Shown here: piece by piece, positions 1 through 10,488 of the stretch
How the letters are laid out: every line of letters starts with the position of its first letter
Position numbering within the stretch: position 1 is the stretch's first letter
Program-made: the position numbers and the translations under genes
The notes under the pieces: model-generated
The model's database searches: none
Told to the model about the DNA's origin: nothing
The model's input: only the letters and a program-made list of their open reading frames with translations
NCBI GenBank assembly: GCA_002270565.1
Contig: NQMI01000059.1
Location: forward strand, 186,001-250,000
DNA length: 64,000 bases
Direction of reading: 5' to 3'
DNA from: Stenocarpella maydis
Taxonomy: Eukaryota; Ascomycota; Sordariomycetes; Diaporthales; Diaporthaceae

Positions 1-1000
1 AGTAGGCGTGTTGATTTGCGGCCAGAGGGCCTTGCACTGGAGCTCGAGGCCACAGAGCTCCTGTGAGTGGTTGGTATTTGCAGCTTTTGGTTTCAAGTAC
101 TTCTAGCTCCTTTCCAAATCATCCGGAGCCGCGTCGAAACATGACTATACTACATAGGTGGTGATGAGCAAGGAGCATGGACCCCCAGCTCATTCATGGG
201 GATCCCCCGTTGGGTAACGAGAGCTGGGTCCCCAGTCCGAGCAGGGCCCTGGGGGGGGGGTTCGACATCGAAGAGCCCCCGCCCGAGGTCCCGCGTCTTC
301 CGCCTGCGACAGCCTGCTGCCACTGCTACCGCCACCGCTTCCGCTTGCCACCGCTGTTGCTACGGCCGTTACTGCAGCACCGCTAGCTGGTGCCCGGTAC
401 GCACATCGTACGGTGTTGAGGGGCAGCCGGATTGGTAGCTCTACGGTGGCCCGCGAACCCGAGGCGTGGCGCACGCGCCCTTGGCATCCTGGCCCTGGAG
501 TTTGGACGAGTGTGGGCTTGGAGCCTTGGGCTCGTTGCCGAGAGGCCCGGCCAACCACACTCCGTGGAGCGAAAAGGCTAGTAAAGTAATCACATCAACA
601 GCAGAGAATGGAGTTGGGCCGTGGCAAGCCTCGAGTGACGGAGAGCTTGCAGTAGGGCAGGACAGGGCTGGGCAGGACAGGGCTGGCCTGGCATGGTAGG
701 GCAGGCTGGCAGGCTGGCAGGAAGGCAGGCAGGGCAGGGAGGAGAGGGGTGTGAAGAGGGGAGGGGGACGGAGGCGACGAACCGAACCTTGGATGATACG
801 TACACCACAGACGGACAGACAGGCACGAGGCACACAGCAGTGGACAACAGAATACACGGCAGCGGCAGCAGCAGAGCAGACCTCGTCTGAGGTCTCATTT
901 TCTGTCCTCGCTCCCCCTCTCCCCCTCCCCTCTCTCGTGAATCCGCACTCAACACTGACACGCACACCCGCACACAGGTCTCTCTCACCTTCCCCAGCAG

Positions 1001-1022
1001 CCAGCCAGCCAGCCAGCCAGCC
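1001..1022. repeat. CCAG tetranucleotide microsatellite
   Basis: About five tandem CCAG units lie in non-coding sequence upstream of the zinc-finger gene. Confidence 0.85.
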
Positions 1023-1833
1023 ATCAGCATCCAGCATCCATCGTCCACGAGCAGGCAGATTGCTGCGTATATAGACGTCGACAACCGGCAAGGCTCCTGC
1101 CGATCTCCCTCCCATTCAAGCACCCGACCATTCCCAATTCAACCCAGCCCTCCCACTCGTGACAGGCAGCGGTGGTCCTAGCACCTTGCCCTTCCGGGTT
1201 TAAACCAGTGCAGAAAGACTGCAAGATTGCAAGCCGGCCAGCAACAGGCGACAACCAGACTCGCCAGAGCCCATCAGCTCATAATCTCTCATCTCTCTAC
1301 CCGGCTGGCACCAGCGTACCAGTGCACCACCGCCCATCGCGCCGCCGCCCCATCTGTGTGCATACGCCCTCATATAACCCTTTTCATCCTCCTGTCGCTG
1401 GTCACACTGGGCCTGCTCAGTTCAGTCCTGGTCCTGCCCCCGATGACACGGCTTTGATTTTTGGGTTGAGACCATCCACTTCCATATCCAGGCGGATGAA
1501 AACCCATTACCCATTACCCATCCCATCTACATCAGTACCCAGTACTCAGTACCCAGACCCAGACCCAGACCCAGACCCGTATCCACATCCCACACCCAGG
1601 CCCTGCGCAATAAGGTTGTCTTCCCAAAAGCCGCGTCTCAACCGACCTGGTCACCACCCGCTCGCACCCACTGCTCGCACGCACCTTTACCTATCTATAT
1701 TTGAGGCCGCACACTACTCTCGACCTCCTCCCCTCCTTACTTGCGGACGTTGATGTGATTGGCACTTCCTGGACGTGAAGAGCCTTGCACAATCTCACAC
1801 GCCAGAGCACAATCATTCATTCCCCCCCCCCCC

Positions 1834-1877
1834 NNNNNNNNNNNNNNNNNNNNNNNNNNNNNNNNNNNNNNNNNNNN
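1834..1877. other. Assembly gap (44 N)
   Basis: Forty-four consecutive N bases directly follow a run of about 13 C. The true length is unknown. The C tract probably blocked sequencing or assembly. The gap falls in non-coding sequence. Confidence 0.98.
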
Positions 1878-2237
1878 CACCTACCCCCCCGAGGCCTTCT
1901 TTTCTTTTCACTTTTCTCCATCCTTCCCTCGTCACCATTATTACTCTTCCTTGACTTTCCCACATCATCGCTTCGGTTCAACACGATCCCTACCCTCTCC
2001 ACACCGCCGACCACATACGGCATCCTCGCTTTCTCATCCGACACCAATTTATCCATAATTACGCCAAATCAAACCTGGGGGACGGCCATTTCTCTCGCCC
2101 CCCAATTCCTCAGCTCTCTTCCAAACCCGCTCAGCACATCCGTCTGTCCTCTGAACCACGCATGTCGCTCCTTCACAGGCCCCTGAACCTTCTCCCGAAT
2201 TGAGCCAGTGGAGCCCATTTGCTTGAAGTTCGGAAGA

Positions 2238-4379
2238 ATGGACAACAACACCACCAACGCCATGGACGACAGCGCCATGATGCGCTATCTGCTGGGGAAG
2301 TATGGATTGACGGACCTTGTGGGCATGCTACGCTCAATGTCGGCAAACGGTGAGTACGACCCCCCTTTGGAGCCGACCGCACGTGCGGGTGCCGCCCCTC
2401 CCCCCCCTGGGCGCCCATTGTCTCTGTGTCTGACATTGTATCCCAGAGCAAGGCATGGTACCACCTGTCAGTTCCAGTAGCAACAGCCACATGGCCGTGC
2501 CTTTCGAGGCGAACCCGAGTCCAATCTCCTTTTCCGACGCCAGTTCCATCACGGGCAGCCTCTACTCTACCTGTTCCGACACCTCATCCTTCCACAGCCT
2601 AAGTCTCGCACCATCTCCGGCGTCAAACCAAAATGTTATGCCAGGCCACAACCCCGCGCAGAGCTCATCGGTGCGCTCCATTGGCCGCAAGGTTGTTCGC
2701 CGCGCAGCAGGCGCGTCGAAGCGCTCGAACCTTGGGGGGATTGGCAGCGCGTGGGGAAACAAAAAGCAAGATCCTTTCGAGTGTCCGTTCTGCGGGGAAA
2801 GAGGAATTACAGTCGAGATCAAGCGAAAAAACGACTTGAAGCGCCACTTCCACGAGTTCCACACCAACCACTCGGTTTGGACATGCGCCGCTCAAGGCTG
2901 CGGCTTACCGTTCGAGTGGAAATCCGCTTACACTAACCACCTGAAGTCCTGCCACCAGGGTGTCGGGCCCCTGCCTGACGATGCAATGGCAAAGACATGC
3001 CCACAGGTCGTCTTCGCTTGCGGCTTCCAGGACTGCAAACGCATTTTTGAGGCCCAGAGCGACGAGGATGCCGACAAGAAGGCCCACGAATATTTCGCCC
3101 ACGTCGCCGACCACTTTGACGGAGATGGCTTGACGCATCGCGACTGGTCCTATTCGGCGAGATTCCGGAACCTGATGCGCCAGTCTCCAGTCGACGAGGC
3201 CTGGAAGCGCCGTGTCAAAATGTCATCCGAGTCGCCTGCTTGGCAGGCCCTGTCGTCCTTCACGCTACGAAAGATGCTCGAGTGTCGCCACATCCCCGAT
3301 ATTCAGCAGTTTGTTCAGTGCGCTTCGGCCATGGGATACGCGAAGAAGGATACGCCGCCCACGCTGCCGCCTGGATTTTTCATCCCTATCCGTGCCACAT
3401 GCCAACTCGCATCAGTGAATCACCGCGCAAATCGCAGCCAGACAAGTCTCGACCAGCTTCAACAGCACCAACAGCACCAGCAGCTCCAGCAGCACCAGCA
3501 GCACCAGCAGCACCAGCAGCACCAGCAGCACCAGCAGCACCAGCAACACCAACAGCACCAGCAGCACCAGCAGCAGGGTGTTGACATACCCGATTTCAGC
3601 CCGTTTGAGACACCATTGCCTACCTTCCCGAAGGTAGAGGAAGATGCTCAGAGCATGTCCAAGATAAGCATGGTGCCGGCGCCACTAAGCTTCACGCCAC
3701 AAAGTCTCCCGTCGGATGCCGGCTCCTGGACCTCACAGGATCCACAATCTGCCATGACATCAGCGCAGGATCTCTCTAACACATCGTTCCTATTGTAAGC
3801 TTCATTGTGTTTTTTCTCTTCCGGTTGTTCTTGGCGCTTCCGTACAACGTGAGACATGTCTCAGCTCACGGCCCATGTCCATGTCTCACAAAGCCCAAAT
3901 CCGCCATGTCTTCAGATGATACTAACCGTTGCGATCTTAGCCTGGACCCCGATGATACTATCATGAGCACACCCAATATTCCCAACATGCCGCTTCCGAC
4001 GGCGCCAACGAACTCGTTCGGCTACTGGACGGATCTCCTCGCGCAAGGCAACGGATACCCAAACATGTCCGCATCCATGGTCGTCCCGAGTGACCAACAG
4101 CAGCACGGTCACATGCACCAACAGCAACATTATACAACATCGAGGGCCCCGGACCCACCCATCGGCCTTGACATGCAGCAAGGGCAGCACCAGGGACACA
4201 TGTCGCAGGCGTCGCAGAAGCGGCGATGGAGCATGCGGACCTCCAGCTCTGGCCAGACGGTCAGGCCTCCTCGCGAAAGCGCCCAGGGCGTGCCCTACAG
4301 AGACTCAACCCTGACCACAGCTTCCGACTCGCGACCTGCGTCCATCATGTCCAGTGTCTTCCATTTTGGTGGATCATAG
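2238..4379 (+). CDS. C2H2-type zinc-finger protein with His-Gln-Gln repeat
   Basis: Probable nuclear DNA-binding regulator of 632 residues. Proposed exons are 2238-2349, 2447-3794 and 3941-4379. Both introns have GTGAGT or GTAAGC donors and CTGAC or CTAAC branch points, and the frame is kept across both joins. The first Cys/His unit (about residues 150-176) starts CPFCGERG and ends in HFHEFH. A second (about 183-206) has CAAQGCGLPFEW and a final HLKSCH. A third, looser one (about 220-258) has CGFQDC and HVADH. A serine-rich low-complexity stretch precedes the fingers, and about 13 HQQ units follow near residues 376-414. The C-terminus is Gln/Met-rich and ends at FHFGGS. The layout resembles fungus-specific C2H2 proteins annotated only as hypothetical. 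Without the second intron, translation would stop at 3798. Targets are unknown. Confidence 0.8.
3460..3576 (+). repeat. Coding 9-bp repeat (His-Gln-Gln)
   Basis: About a dozen near-perfect copies of CAGCAGCAC encode a His-Gln-Gln tract inside the zinc-finger protein. Such in-frame repeats change copy number readily without breaking the frame. Confidence 0.9.
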
Positions 4380-6734
4380 ATGTCTGGGCGTTCATGGACG
4401 GCGGTCCTGGGCGCCATTCCAATATCGAAGCCAACGATCTACACCAGACCGCAACGCTTTCTTGCTGTCTGCCCACGAATTTTCGAGAAGCAATAACGAT
4501 CACTATCTTTCCCATAAACTGTCGCCCTTCACATACCACCCCGGCTGGTCGGTCTAGTACTTTTACTGGAGTCTGAGCGTTTCTTCGGCTGATGATGCAC
4601 GCAACTACGTTTCCGTATGCGAGAGATACCGAGATACCCCCCCCTCCATTGTCTTTTTTCCCTTTTGGACGGCTAGCGTCAATCCGAGTCGCTCGCACGA
4701 ACGACTAATACTCCTGTGTTATTTCATCGGCGGTCTTGTTTGTCTTGTGGTTCTGGGAAGTTTGCCTTCAAAAAGGTGGAGGATGTTGATCATCGGTTCT
4801 GTGTGAATAATCATTCCGGAGCTTTTCCACATTGGAAGGTGTTCCTGAGTTCCCCCTTTCGTGTTTCTACTTCATTTTCTCTCCACAGTCTTTTGACGCC
4901 CACAGTTTTTTTGTTCTCATGGAAGCGATTTTGTTTTGCACACATAGAACGAGGTCGGCAGCCCATGCAACGAGTTATTCGGAGTGGAACGGACTGTTGT
5001 TTTATTTTTCGGGAAATGAAGAATACCCACAATCACACGTATGCCCGGGACAATTTTTCTTGATGTTGTCGGGTGGTAACAGCGGCTGCTGCCCTTTGCT
5101 CAGGATACTTAATTTGGCACCTGGTGGATTTTCTCATGGGCGCTGGCTGGCATTACAAATACCCCCCTGTCTGCCAGACACTATATAGTGATGAATATAT
5201 ATAGACCCTGACGAACCCAAGAGTCAAAGCTCCGTGCCCCAGCTACCCTGTTCCAATATGCGCGGCTCTCGCGTAAGGGAAGATCACACCACCCCTCTGG
5301 CTTGATGAAGCCTGCGTGCCTCGGTAGTAAAAGAGCAGGCTGCCAACGGCGCTCCCCCAGGCCCCTTATCTCTTATTAACTACCGAATTGGTGACTGCGC
5401 ACGACCTGTGCCCAACACACACCCACACTCCCCCACCCCCCAAAATGCTTGGCTTTTCTCTGCGGGATCTACCCGCGCGCCGGTTGTCAGATAGATTGCC
5501 GACTTCCAGCACACGCCTTGCGCCCCTCCTTGGGTAAAGGCTCGGCTTTATTAGCTTCGTGGAGGGGGGGGGAGGGTGTGAGCGATACTTCCGGGTAGGA
5601 GAGGTGGTGTCTTTCCCTTGTATGCTCTTTTTTTGGTCCCATCTGCAGAGGGGCGTGGGGGGGTTTCTTGCCGGGGAGGAAATCCCGAGATGAATGCAGC
5701 GCCGACGCGACGCCACTGGGGTGCTGCCAAGGCGCACAAGCAGGAATCTCAGTAGTATCGAGCAAATTGTCTGGAACTATGCCATTGGTGGTCGCGCTTG
5801 GGAAGCCGCTCAACCGCTCAATTCCCATACTCGTCGTCTTGTTCAATCTGATGAGCGTCCTTTTTCGTTCGTCCCAATTCCTTGGTCTGTCTCTCTCTCT
5901 CCCGCTTGGCCGTGTCATGCGGGACCACTCTCATCTGTCCGATTCCGACGCGGGGGGATTACTGGGACGACAAAATACTACGCCGGTCAGGTGAATACAT
6001 CATGCGTCGTCTCCCCCTCTTGCCTAAACCGGCCCGCTCAAGTCAAGACGAGGCGCGGCGGCGGGCTTCACAGACGAGCCCGCATTCACCCCCCCCCCCA
6101 AAACATATCACCTCCGGAGTTTCTTCGCCCCTCGTCTGATGTCGCCGCGCCGTCCGATATCGTCCTGAGGGAAAGAGCAGCGCGCCCGGGGGCTCGATCG
6201 CCCCATCTGGGGGAGACACCGGTGATCTCAACGGCCGGACCTGTGGTAGGGGACCGGGGCTGGTTGTGTGCGAGGTTTCTTTCGTTCGAAGGTGTGTCCG
6301 CGGGGCTGTTTCGGCATGAATCAATCCCAAGATGCTCGTGAAAAAAGGCCCGGCGGGCAGTTCTCTCCGCGTCCCAAGCCCTCCCGCCTCCCCCCTCCCC
6401 CGGGTAAACCCTTTTTTGTTTATTTCTCTCGACTGCTATCGTCCTTTGGGATGAACGCACCATATCACGGGGTGGATATAGGCCTCACCGGACAGACGAG
6501 CAGATTTCAAGTATCTCACTGGCCCCCGGGGACGTCAGTCATCTAATGATCCTCTTTCTTCTTCTGTTTTTTTCTCTTTCGCTCACGGTGCATTCCTGCT
6601 CTTAACTCGACGGGGGGTTGTTGACCGGCTAGGCTTAGCCTTATAATTAGTATTCATTCTATTTACGTGGCGAATCCTCGCAACGCCACACCGAGTCGCG
6701 TTCTAGGCCCCAAGCCACACGCTCGCATGCGCTT
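4380..6734. other. Intergenic region between convergent genes
   Basis: The zinc-finger gene ends at 4379 and galactokinase ends at 6735 on the other strand, so both 3' ends face this 2.35 kb stretch. It contains T-rich tracts consistent with 3' untranslated sequence (4700-5050 and 6540-6600) and C or G homopolymers near 5565 and 6090. No frame gives a protein with recognisable features. The longest open frames overlap each other on both strands and have no splice context. Confidence 0.6.
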
Positions 6735-8312
6735 TTACAGCGAGCCATCGGCCACGACGTAGACGGCGCTGCCACTCCCCGGCCGGCTCTCCACCACTGC
6801 GCCCTCCCTCTGCTCCGGGGTCAGCTCCCGCCTGCTGTAGTACTCCCTCTCCCACGCCTCCCTGACGGCGGCGACCCTGTTGGCGGGCACGAGGTGGACG
6901 CTGCACCCGCCCCACCCGGCGCCGGTCAGGCGGCTGCCGTAGCTGCCGGCGGCGCGCGCGATGCGGCAGAGGTCGTCGAGCTCGGGGCAGCTGCACTCGT
7001 AGTCGTCGCGGCAGCTGTCCTGGGTGGCGTTCATGAGGGCGCCCAGCTTCTCGTTGTAGGCCGTCGTGTCGGCGCCGCCGGTGGCGTCCGGGTGGTTTTC
7101 CGGGTCCTCGAGCAGCGACATGAAGTCGAGGACGCGCAGGGCCTCGCTGAAGACGTGCAGGGCGCGCTGGCGCAGCTTGAACCTGTCGGCGCGCACGGGG
7201 AACTTTGAGGTGAAGCGCGCGTTGAGCTCGTCGACGCTCAGGCCCAGCCTCTGGGCGACCTCGTCGCGGGTGTAGCCCTCGGCGCGGGGCAGGGCGGCGT
7301 CGGCCAGGGCGATGAGCTCGCGCAGCTGCTCCCTGACGGGCTTGCCCGCCCTGTCCGGGTGGGCGGCGTAGTAGGCGTCGTGGAAGCCCCTGAGCGAGAC
7401 GCCCAGGGGCGCGGCGTCGGCGGGGAGCTGGGTGCCGGGCGGGTTGAGGGCGGCGCTCAGGTAGGCGGCGGCGAGGCTGCACTCGACGACGCGCAGGTTG
7501 TAGTGGATGGGCCCCGTGACGTGCTTGTCGGCGGCGACAAAGGACTGGGCGATGAGGAAGCACAGCTCCGGGTTCGTGGCGGGGAAGTGCACGGGGCGGG
7601 CGGTCAGGGCGGGCGAGAAGGAGACGTAGAGGGCGGAGCCGCGCTCGGAGAAGACCGAGGCGGACTGGTCCATGCCGCCCGAGTTGACGCCGACGGCGCG
7701 CTCCGACACGATGGCCAGCTCGGTGAGCTCGGTCTTGTCGACGGCCGTCTCGCCGTTGGCGACCATGACGGCCAGGGCCGAGGTGCTCGTGAAGGCGGCG
7801 CTGGAGCTCAGGCCGCCGCCGGCGGGCACGGTGCCGTCCATGAGGACCTGCATGGAGACGGGCCTGTAGGCGGGGCCGTGCTTCTTCCTCAGCAGCTCGA
7901 GGGCGCCCCGCAGGCCGGACTTGAAGTAGTTTGTCCACTCGTGCACGGTGGCGTCGATGTCGACGGCGTCAAAGGGTATGTCAAACTCATGGCTGGGGAA
8001 CTTGTGGCCCTGGACGTTTGCGATGCTGACCTTGTAGGTGCCCTGCCTTACGGAGGCGGCATCGACCCTCGTGGAGACGGCCATCAGGCAGTCGGCGGTG
8101 ATGGCCATGGGCAGCACCGAGTACAGGGAGTAGTCGATGTGCTCGCCGATGATGTTGACGCGGCCCGGGGAGCGCGCGACAAACTCGGCGGGCTGGCCAT
8201 ATGTGGACTGGAACTGGCTCAGCAGGCTGTTCCACCGCTTTCCCTGGGCGGCGAGGGCATTGTCTGGGTAGATGTGGTCCAGGGACTTCGCGAAGGGCAC
8301 AGGGCCGGCCAT
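6735..8312 (-). CDS. gal1: Galactokinase
   Basis: Phosphorylates galactose to galactose-1-phosphate with ATP, the first Leloir pathway step, in the cytosol. It is an uninterrupted 525-residue frame, a usual length for fungal galactokinases. The galactokinase signature GRVNIIGEHIDY is at about residues 50-61. The GHMP ATP-binding loop PAGGGLSSSAAF is near 160-171. The C-terminal GHMP motif reads RLTGAGWGGCSVHL. Start choice: the frame stays open to an ATG at 8480, but that extension is mostly a run of arginines from a CGA microsatellite, so MAGPVPFAKSLDHIYP at 8312 is the likely start. No other galactose gene is in the window. This is one of the surest calls here. Confidence 0.96.
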   Translation of the reverse strand: MAGPVPFAKSLDHIYPDNALAAQGKRWNSLLSQFQSTYGQPAEFVARSPGRVNIIGEHIDYSLYSVLPMAITADCLMAVSTRVDAASVRQGTYKVSIANVQGHKFPSHEFDIPFDAVDIDATVHEWTNYFKSGLRGALELLRKKHGPAYRPVSMQVLMDGTVPAGGGLSSSAAFTSTSALAVMVANGETAVDKTELTELAIVSERAVGVNSGGMDQSASVFSERGSALYVSFSPALTARPVHFPATNPELCFLIAQSFVAADKHVTGPIHYNLRVVECSLAAAYLSAALNPPGTQLPADAAPLGVSLRGFHDAYYAAHPDRAGKPVREQLRELIALADAALPRAEGYTRDEVAQRLGLSVDELNARFTSKFPVRADRFKLRQRALHVFSEALRVLDFMSLLEDPENHPDATGGADTTAYNEKLGALMNATQDSCRDDYECSCPELDDLCRIARAAGSYGSRLTGAGWGGCSVHLVPANRVAAVREAWEREYYSRRELTPEQREGAVVESRPGSGSAVYVVADGSL

Positions 8313-8382
8313 GGTGAGATGTGTAGCTGGCTGCCCCGCAGTGCGACGACGATGGTGGGTGTTGCAGCACGGGCGACTGCAG

Positions 8383-8431
<49 letters not shown>

Positions 8432-9107
8432 GATGCTGCGGGATATACCTGCGAGAGAGATGCAGGTGGTGGGAGGTCAAGGGAAGGACAGCTGGGAGAC
8501 CACGTGAGGTGATTTCATCTTGTGTTCGCCTGGTGATGCTCGCACGTTATGCGCCGAGCATGGAGCCGCAACCAACAGGTCGCAGCAGGCAGGCCCTGGC
8601 ATGCCCTGCCAAGGCCTGGCAAGGCCTGCTGGGCCTGGGGCTCAGGCTCTGGGGCTCTGGAGCTGCTGTCGTCCCCGCAGCCCGCGTCCACTTCGTCATC
8701 CCACAAACTGCCCCGCGACCCACTCAAGCTTCTGGTCAAGCGACACCCCCGACAAGAAATGCCGTTTCTGTATTGACTCGTGTGCTCGCAACATGTCACA
8801 ATGCAACAACCACGTCAGCCAGACTCCTGGGCGCTGTTCCCCCTGCCTCGCTTCTCTCGACATCCTACGTCGTCCGACGAGCGATCCACCCCGGGTCTGC
8901 GGCAGCTCACGCGACTGGTGAACCCGTCTGTAGGCTGACAGTTCGGTCCGAGCTTCCCCGCCGGAATAGTCCACGTCGACCTTTTCTAGAGCTCTCATCC
9001 TGGCGGCATCCATTTCAAGGACCGTCACAAGTACTCGCGCAGGCTCAACCCAGTTCGGCCGGAATCTTCACATTACGACAGTCTGGATTGATCGCGGAAG
9101 CATGAAT
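8313..9107. other. Intergenic region upstream of gal1
   Basis: This should hold the galactokinase promoter. Beyond the CGA microsatellite there is a short GCATGCC/AAGGCCTGGC-rich patch at 8590-8650. A frame open on the plus strand over 8272-9105 is arginine-rich and antisense to the leader, so it was not called as a gene. Confidence 0.6.
8383..8431. repeat. CGA trinucleotide microsatellite in the gal1 leader
   Basis: About 13 or more tandem CGA/TCG units lie 70-120 bases upstream of the galactokinase start, probably in its 5' leader or promoter. Confidence 0.9.
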
Positions 9108-9533
9108 CTATAACCGAGGACACCCGAAGCCAACAACCAACAACGAAACGGCCATAAAGGCAGAAGAGGGTTTGATCTCACGGCATGTGACCGGTGGAGG
9201 ACCAAATCTCCAGCCCCGTCCAAGATGCCCTCGACGTGCGTGGTGCCGGGCTTGAGGACCCCCGGTGTGCGCCAGGCGGGCCGAGTAGGCCTCGCGGGCC
9301 CTGAGCACGTCGTCGCGGGGCAGGAGACCCTTGAGGAGGACATACCCGTCTGCCTCGTAGCGCTCTCGCAGGACGTCGAGGGGCTCATCTGGGCGGGATA
9401 CTCGCATCTGTGCCACATCTGACGGCAACAAAGGGCCGTCGTTCACGTGTAGGGCGACGCCGTTGAGGGAAGCAAGGGGAGGTGGTTCTGCGTGAGGCAC
9501 GGTGACTTGTCTAAAGGACCAGGACTTGATCAA
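9108..9533 (-). pseudogene. Phytanoyl-CoA dioxygenase family remnant, frameshifted and truncated
   Basis: Remnant of an iron/2-oxoglutarate-dependent oxygenase of the PhyH family. One frame gives VSRPDEPLDVLRERYEADGY, VLLKGLLPRDDVL and REAYSARLAHTG. The family continuation VLKPGTTHVEGIL then appears in the next frame. The shift falls in a run of five C at 9259-9263, so one extra base would explain it. No ATG precedes the conserved part in frame. The sequence stops resembling the family about 20 residues after the shift, so the catalytic His-Asp...His half is absent. It lies at the edge of AT-rich repeat DNA. An assembly error could explain the frameshift, but not the missing 3' half. Confidence 0.7.
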
Positions 9534-9823
9534 TATGAGGGTGCCTCACAAGTGGGCAGGTCCACAAACTTGATAATTTATTGCGCCAGTGCGAGAGAAG
9601 TAGTGAAGCAGCTGGATCAGGGCATACTTGAGTACGTCCTACACACTGCCATATTAATATCAAGTAGCTAGGATCCTCTGCCGACAACACGCCCCTTACT
9701 ATGTATATCAGTTGCCAGTCAGGGCATCTTGGGGGCTGTGTTCAAGCTCAAGGGAAGCCGACACAACCTCTCAGTCTGTCTGCCGTGGGCGTTCCCCTAT
9801 TCGCCCACGCATTATAAGGAATC

Positions 9824-9962
9824 AAGCGTGCAGTCTACTATAAACTCCTATACCTCCAAAGCCCTCTCAATCATCCCGTCCCGAAGCCTCCCCACATACC
9901 TAGAGAAAGCCCCTTCGCGAAGGCCCTCTGGGTGTGTGGAGGAGCTTCCTCTAGGTACGTGG
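9824..9962. repeat. Dispersed repeat with internal inverted repeat
   Basis: Begins AAGCGTGCAGTCTACTA, which is also found with one change at 32133-32149. It contains arms CCACATACCTAGAG (from about 9891) and CCTCTAGGTACGTGG (to about 9962) that can pair into a hairpin. Related CACCCAGAGG and AGAGGAAGGGC motifs occur near 23820-23900 and 32197-32291. It is probably a non-coding mobile-element relic. Confidence 0.55.
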
Positions 9963-10110
9963 AGAGGGGATCTGGGGCGGCGTAATTTACAGGGGGGTAC
10001 AATAATTTATAAGAGGCTGCTCGCTTAATTCCTTGTAGAAGGTGGGCGAACAGGGAAACCATATATTATGTGCCAGGGCTACAGAGGTGGCTTGAGAGCA
10101 GCCGTATGTG

Positions 10111-10129
10111 TATATATATATATATATAT
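10111..10129. repeat. TA dinucleotide microsatellite
   Basis: About nine TA units in AT-rich intergenic DNA. Confidence 0.9.
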
Positions 10130-10172
10130 CTCACTCTCTTCTTAGTTACAAACAAACTGCCTATACTATGAT

Positions 10173-10217
10173 ATAAAGGTAATAAAGGTAATAAAGGTAA
10201 TAAAGGTAATAAAGGTA
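10173..10217. repeat. Five tandem copies of a 9-bp unit
   Basis: ATAAAGGTA is repeated five times without error (10173, 10182, 10191, 10200 and 10209) in AT-rich intergenic sequence. Confidence 0.95.
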
Positions 10218-10488
10218 CCCATATTATAAACCCAGATATCAGAAGCCAGGTAGGAAGGCCGCTAAACCCTATAGCCAGCAACCCACCACACCCACTCCTA
10301 TAGTACCAGTATCTATAGCTTTTAAATCCATGCTATGTAGTCTCCCCTGGTTGAACCAAGCTCAGAGGCAGTCACTCACAAAACCCTGTCCATCCCCCCC
10401 CTTCCAAAGGCGCCTCGGCGTTTTTCTTTTTTCCCAGCACATATGTTGACTCCATGTTGTTGTGTCTCGCAGCTGGCCAACAGGATTC

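Larger units (their letters stand above)
1..2237. other. Long upstream region of the zinc-finger gene, no gene seen
   Basis: No convincing coding region is visible. The stretch is rich in simple repeats: CCAG units near 1001-1022, CAGACC units near 1552-1580 and GGCAG-type units near 690-740. From about 1700 to 2237 it is pyrimidine-rich (TTCCTC, CACC), as is common in promoters and leaders of filamentous fungi, so part of it is probably the promoter and long 5' leader of the regulator starting at 2238. Several short open frames on both strands look like chance products of low-complexity sequence. Confidence 0.6.
9534..10488. other. AT-rich repeat-bearing region
   Basis: No gene is visible. 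The region is much more AT-rich than the flanking coding DNA. It contains a hairpin-forming dispersed repeat, a TA microsatellite and a 9-bp tandem repeat, listed separately. It looks like decayed mobile-element DNA between the dioxygenase remnant and the F-box gene. Confidence 0.6.

Noticed and set aside
6703..7938. 411-residue minus-strand frame
   Set aside because: A shifted-frame shadow of galactokinase made almost entirely of Arg, Pro and Ala.
8313..8480. N-terminal extension of galactokinase
   Set aside because: The in-frame ATG at 8480 would add a long poly-Arg tract from a CGA microsatellite. The family start is at 8312.
7359..8507. 382-residue plus-strand open frame
   Set aside because: It is exactly antisense to galactokinase. 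The GC-rich third positions of that gene keep the opposite strand open. Its Gly/Val-rich sequence has no domain.
8272..9105. 277-residue plus-strand frame upstream of galactokinase
   Set aside because: It begins antisense to the galactokinase start, runs through the microsatellite and shows no conserved sequence.
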